Below are positions 5,082 through 6,742 of a DNA stretch of 6,742 bases, piece by piece. The stretch covers positions 1-6,742 of the forward strand of contig CALEPS010000073.1 in NCBI GenBank assembly GCA_937910305.1, written 5' to 3'. Below the pieces are notes generated by a model that searched no databases, was not told the DNA's origin, and saw only the letters and a list, made by a program, of their open reading frames with translations. The DNA comes from an uncultured Bacteroidales bacterium. GTDB taxonomy: Bacteria; Bacteroidota; Bacteroidia; Bacteroidales; Paludibacteraceae. Numbering within the stretch: the stretch's first letter is position 1; each line of letters starts with the position of its first letter. Made by a program: the position numbers and the translations under genes.

Positions 5082-5246
5082 ATGAGAAAAATACTAATCA
5101 TCAGCATAGTGGCGGTAGCCGCCACAGCCTGCAACGTGACAAGGACGATTACGACACGCAGCGAAGCCTGGCAGAAAGGCGACACCAGCGTAGTCATTCA
5201 GACTAAGACCGTGGAGACGTATGACGCGAGCAAAAAGCTGTACTAA
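5082..5246 (+). CDS. Small lipoprotein (54 aa)
   Basis: ATG 5082 begins a 16-residue lipoprotein signal: positively charged M-R-K, a hydrophobic stretch I-L-I-I-S-I-V-A-V-A, and a lipobox-like A-T-A before Cys17. After lipidation the mature part would be only 38 residues, N-V-T-R-T-I-T-T-R-S-E-A-W-Q-K-G-D-T-S-V and onwards, rich in Thr and Lys. I recall similar tiny lipoproteins with a 'K-G-D-T-x-x-x-[IV]-x-T-K-T-x-E-x-Y' core in accessory regions of Bacteroides and Prevotella, but no function is known to me. The frame is open upstream to 4932, but that part translates the structured island and has no start near an initiation region. ATG 5082 has the A-rich upstream sequence usual for Bacteroidetes. 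Confidence 0.7.
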   Translation: MRKILIISIVAVAATACNVTRTITTRSEAWQKGDTSVVIQTKTVETYDASKKLY

Positions 5247-5314
5247 CCCTTTTTCCGCCTACGGGGACGGGTGGCTAAAGAATGCCCCAAAAATCTACTT
5301 ACTCATTTTTTTAC

Positions 5315-5369
5315 CCCTCTCAATCGGCATAGAGGGTCCCCGACGCAACTTGCAAAGTTGTGGTGGGGA
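5315..5369. repeat. Two adjacent hairpins in the 5247-5442 gap
   Basis: CCCTCT (5315-5320) pairs with AGAGGG (5331-5336). Directly after it, TCCCC (5337-5341) pairs with GGGGA (5365-5369) around an inner stem CAACTT (5346-5351)/AAGTTG (5355-5360), with a 4x4 internal loop. AGCGGAG also occurs twice as a direct repeat (5371-5377 and 5399-5405). No promoter of the TAnnTTTG type is visible here. The island resembles those at 4252-4370 and 4912-5017 in style. Confidence 0.5.
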
Positions 5370-5442
5370 GAGCGGAGGCATCGGTTGCCCGTTCATTTAG
5401 CGGAGCGGTATGAACCAATGCACACCGATTGCCGAACGCGAC

Positions 5443-5904
5443 ATGAGCAAAGAAGAAGCATTGAAAGGCCTGGCATATCTGGGCGCAGTATGGTTTGGTA
5501 ACAGCAAACAGCATTTCGCTTTCTCGGCGTACGACCGTCTCAACGGCTGGAACAAACTCGCTGACAAGTGGAAAGAGGAAGCAGAGGAAGAGTGGGACGA
5601 GGCAGAAGAGGTTCTCAACCGTCTGGTAGAGCTCGGCTGCAAACCGGCTGATCTCCAGGAGGCTATGAAGACCATCGAGTTCCCGTTCTACGACGACCCG
5701 AAACAGCAGATTGAGACCGACTACAACGAGAACGCCATCAAGGAGCTCAGCGAACTGGCTGCCGCTTTCTCCGATGACTACCCCACCCAGAAACTCATCC
5801 AGAAATGGATCGACGGCGAGGTAGAGCACATGGCTTGGGAGAAGCAGTACCTCAACTACATCGACAAACTGGGTTATGAGAACTTCCTCATCGAAATGAT
5901 GTAA
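5443..5904 (+). CDS. Ferritin-like / bacterioferritin-type protein (153 aa)
   Basis: The four-helix pattern and length (153 aa, close to the 158 of E. coli bacterioferritin) indicate a ferritin-like fold. Helix 1 carries Q-H-F-A-F-S-A-Y-D-R-L-N-G-W (23-36), helix 2 E-E-E-W-D-E-A-E-E-V-L-N-R-L (48-61), and helix 4 E-V-E-H-M-A-W (126-132) before a terminal L-G-Y-E-N-F-L typical of the family. Aligned by eye to E. coli Bfr, iron ligands E51, E127 and H130 are kept (E50, E126, H129). E18 is replaced by W17, H54 by E53, and E94 probably by Asn95. The ferroxidase site is therefore altered and activity is uncertain. I prefer ATG 5443 because it gives the family's N-terminus; ATG 5410 would add 11 residues and is possible. 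The stop overlaps the next gene's start. A role in iron or oxidative-stress handling is inferred from the family. Confidence 0.7.
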   Translation: MSKEEALKGLAYLGAVWFGNSKQHFAFSAYDRLNGWNKLADKWKEEAEEEWDEAEEVLNRLVELGCKPADLQEAMKTIEFPFYDDPKQQIETDYNENAIKELSELAAAFSDDYPTQKLIQKWIDGEVEHMAWEKQYLNYIDKLGYENFLIEMM

Positions 5905-6077
5905 TGAAGGAGCAAGTATTAGCTGCCATGCGTGCAGCAGGCAAGCCGGTTTCGGCTGGCGAGGTAACCACCGCGCTCGGAGCAGACCGCAAGGAGGTGG
6001 ACAAAGCCTTTGCCGAACTCAAGAAAGAAGGCGCCATCGTCTCGCCCGTCCGTTGCAAATGGGCTCCCGCAAACTAA
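5904..6077 (+). CDS. Small winged-helix DNA-binding protein (57 aa)
   Basis: The product is a minimal winged helix-turn-helix domain. Helix 1 is K-E-Q-V-L-A-A-M (2-9), followed by the G-K-P-V-S-A-G-E-V segment (13-21), a recognition-type helix D-R-K-E-V-D-K-A-F-A-E-L-K-K (28-41), and a wing E-G-A-I-V-S-P-V-R-C-K-W (42-53). Such ~57-residue proteins with the ending I-V-S-P-x-R-C-x-W are, from memory, common in Bacteroidetes and some other anaerobes and are annotated only as transcriptional regulators. ATG 5904 shares its A with the stop of the ferritin-like gene (TAATG), so translation is probably coupled and the two belong to one operon. It may regulate that operon, but no operator is recognisable. 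The sequence after its stop is where the window changes character. Confidence 0.75.
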   Translation: MKEQVLAAMRAAGKPVSAGEVTTALGADRKEVDKAFAELKKEGAIVSPVRCKWAPAN

Positions 6078-6742
6078 TTTATAGCAGAGTAGTTCTGCTA
6101 AATCCGAAGTGCAAAAACCTTCATTGGTTGCATGATACACGCCGAATTTATCGGTTTGAATCATATCAGCTATAAGCGGAGCTAAATCCGCAGTATAAGT
6201 AGGACTGCCAATCTGATCGTTTACCACACGCAATTTTTTATTTTTATCTGCAAGATTCAGCATAGTTTTAATAAAATTTTTGCCGTGATCTCCAAACAAC
6301 CAGCTTGTACGCACGATAAAATATTTTTTCAAAATCATGGAAACCGCATCTTCACCGAGTAATTTGCTCCTGCCGTAAGTATTCACGGGATTTTTTTCAT
6401 CGGTAGTTTCATATGGAGTTTTACCGTCGCCGCCAAAAACATAATCCGTGCTTACAAAAAGCATCTTCGCATCAATTTCTCTGCAAGCCTCTGCAATTCT
6501 ACGCGCTCCCAATCCATTCACTGTAATTGCAAGTTCAGCTTCACTCTCAGCTTTATCAACTGCAGTGTATGCCGCGCAATGAATTACTGCGTCGGGTTTA
6601 TTTTTCAAGATAAAATTTTTTGCGCCGTCCTCTGTAGATAAATCAATTTCCTTGCGCGTAGTTCCGATACATTTTTCGCCGCGCTGGATGCCCTCAACCG
6701 GGATCATTCCGTCCACGGCATCCTGATGTTCCGTCCCCTGCC
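5919..6742 (-). CDS. rfbD: dTDP-4-dehydrorhamnose reductase fragment, missing both ends
   Basis: RfbD/RmlD reduces dTDP-4-keto-L-rhamnose to dTDP-L-rhamnose, the last step of dTDP-rhamnose synthesis for surface polysaccharides. Counting from the GTG at 6716, the core is unmistakable: H-C-A-A-Y-T-A-V-D-K-A-E (46-57), S-T-D-Y-V-F (89-94), catalytic Y-G-R-S-K (Tyr114, Lys118), R-T-S-W-L-F-G (136-142), D-Q-I-G-S-P-T-Y-T (167-175) and Y-H-A-T-N-E-G-F-C (194-202). Homology runs only from about 6680 to 6105. The usual N-terminal G-x-x-G-Q-L-G dinucleotide-binding start is absent, and about 80 C-terminal residues are missing. The frame stays open at both ends: 6077-5919 is merely antisense to the winged-helix gene, and 6684-6742 is antisense to a folD-like frame. 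The segment is AT-rich, unlike its neighbours, and resembles Firmicutes-type RfbD. It is most likely non-functional as shown, or an assembly artefact. Confidence 0.75.
   Translation of the reverse strand, partial: QGTEHQDAVDGMIPVEGIQRGEKCIGTTRKEIDLSTEDGAKNFILKNKPDAVIHCAAYTAVDKAESEAELAITVNGLGARRIAEACREIDAKMLFVSTDYVFGGDGKTPYETTDEKNPVNTYGRSKLLGEDAVSMILKKYFIVRTSWLFGDHGKNFIKTMLNLADKNKKLRVVNDQIGSPTYTADLAPLIADMIQTDKFGVYHATNEGFCTSDLAELLCYKLVCGSPFATDGRDDGAFFLEFGKGFVHLLAVCSERGGYLASRNRLACCTHGS
6078..6102. repeat. Inverted repeat at the break between the winged-helix gene and rfbD
   Basis: TAGCAGA (6082-6088) pairs with TCTGCTA (6094-6100) around a 5-nt loop, flanked by TTTA and AAA. It lies exactly where the GC-richer Bacteroidales-like sequence ends and the AT-rich rfbD sequence starts. 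It has no T tract on the plus strand, so it is a poor terminator. A palindrome at a breakpoint fits a rearrangement or an amplification chimera. Confidence 0.5.
6675..6742 (+). CDS. folD: FolD fragment (methylenetetrahydrofolate dehydrogenase/cyclohydrolase), running off the right edge
   Basis: In plus frame from 6684 the sequence reads L-D-A-L-N-R-D-H-S-V-H-G-I-L-M-F-R-P-L-P. This matches the FolD signature L-N-x-D-x-x-V-H-G-I-L-[VIL]-[QF]-[LR]-P-L-P near the folate-binding site. FolD interconverts methylene-, methenyl- and formyl-tetrahydrofolate with NADP. Only about 20 residues are present. The N-terminal ~70 residues that should precede them are absent, because the sequence before about 6680 is rfbD on the other strand. 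The C-terminal part lies beyond the window. The GC content is much higher than in the rfbD stretch. The identification rests on one short motif, so confidence is moderate. Confidence 0.55.

Noticed and set aside
5320..5829. Minus-strand frame of 169 codons opposite the ferritin-like gene
   Set aside because: It is a shadow of a plus-strand gene with clear family motifs. Its translation resembles no protein I know.

Overview
The window looks like accessory DNA of an uncultured Bacteroidales (Prevotella/Bacteroides-type) bacterium. The evidence is two good Bacteroidetes promoters (TAnnTTTG -7 box with a TTG about 20 nt upstream), translation starts that mostly lack a Shine-Dalgarno sequence, a secreted BspA-type leucine-rich-repeat protein with a Bacteroidales-style C-terminal tail, a small lipoprotein, and small-protein families I know mainly from this order. 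The last ~660 bases do not fit this picture.

Layout. Positions 1-349 hold a terminator, a promoter and a triple 11-nt repeat leading into a 160-aa protein of unknown function (350-832), which has its own terminator. A second promoter drives a tight three-gene operon (964-1870): DUF3791, then DUF3990, then a second divergent DUF3791. DUF3990 is an ADP-ribosyltransferase-like fold, so this reads as a candidate toxin with one small partner on each side. Next comes a 149-nt long imperfect palindrome (2009-2157), a 92-aa unknown protein (2218-2496) and, 14 nt downstream, a 547-aa secreted BspA-like LRR protein (2511-4154).

From 4155 to 5442 the window is built of hairpin-rich non-coding islands separating two small genes. 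These are a 120-aa unknown protein (4516-4878), whose only full-length start is TTG, and a 54-aa lipoprotein (5082-5246). The islands include a possible H-type pseudoknot, a cloverleaf-like multibranch fold and many short GC-rich stems. They suggest REP-like or cassette-like mobile sequence. After them come a ferritin-like protein (5443-5904) and a 57-aa winged-helix protein (5904-6077) overlapping by one base, a likely translationally coupled pair.

From about 6078 to the right edge the composition drops to AT-rich. An rfbD (dTDP-4-dehydrorhamnose reductase) fragment on the minus strand lacks both ends. It abuts the winged-helix gene on one side and a plus-strand folD fragment on the other. 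Two unrelated gene breaks within 660 bases point to an assembly or amplification chimera, or to a genuine rearrangement scar, and neighbourhood inferences should not be drawn across position 6078.

The most interesting candidates are the DUF3791-DUF3990-DUF3791 operon, the long palindrome before the 92-aa gene, and the structured islands around 4200-5400. Functions for these are inference, since nothing could be searched or folded computationally.
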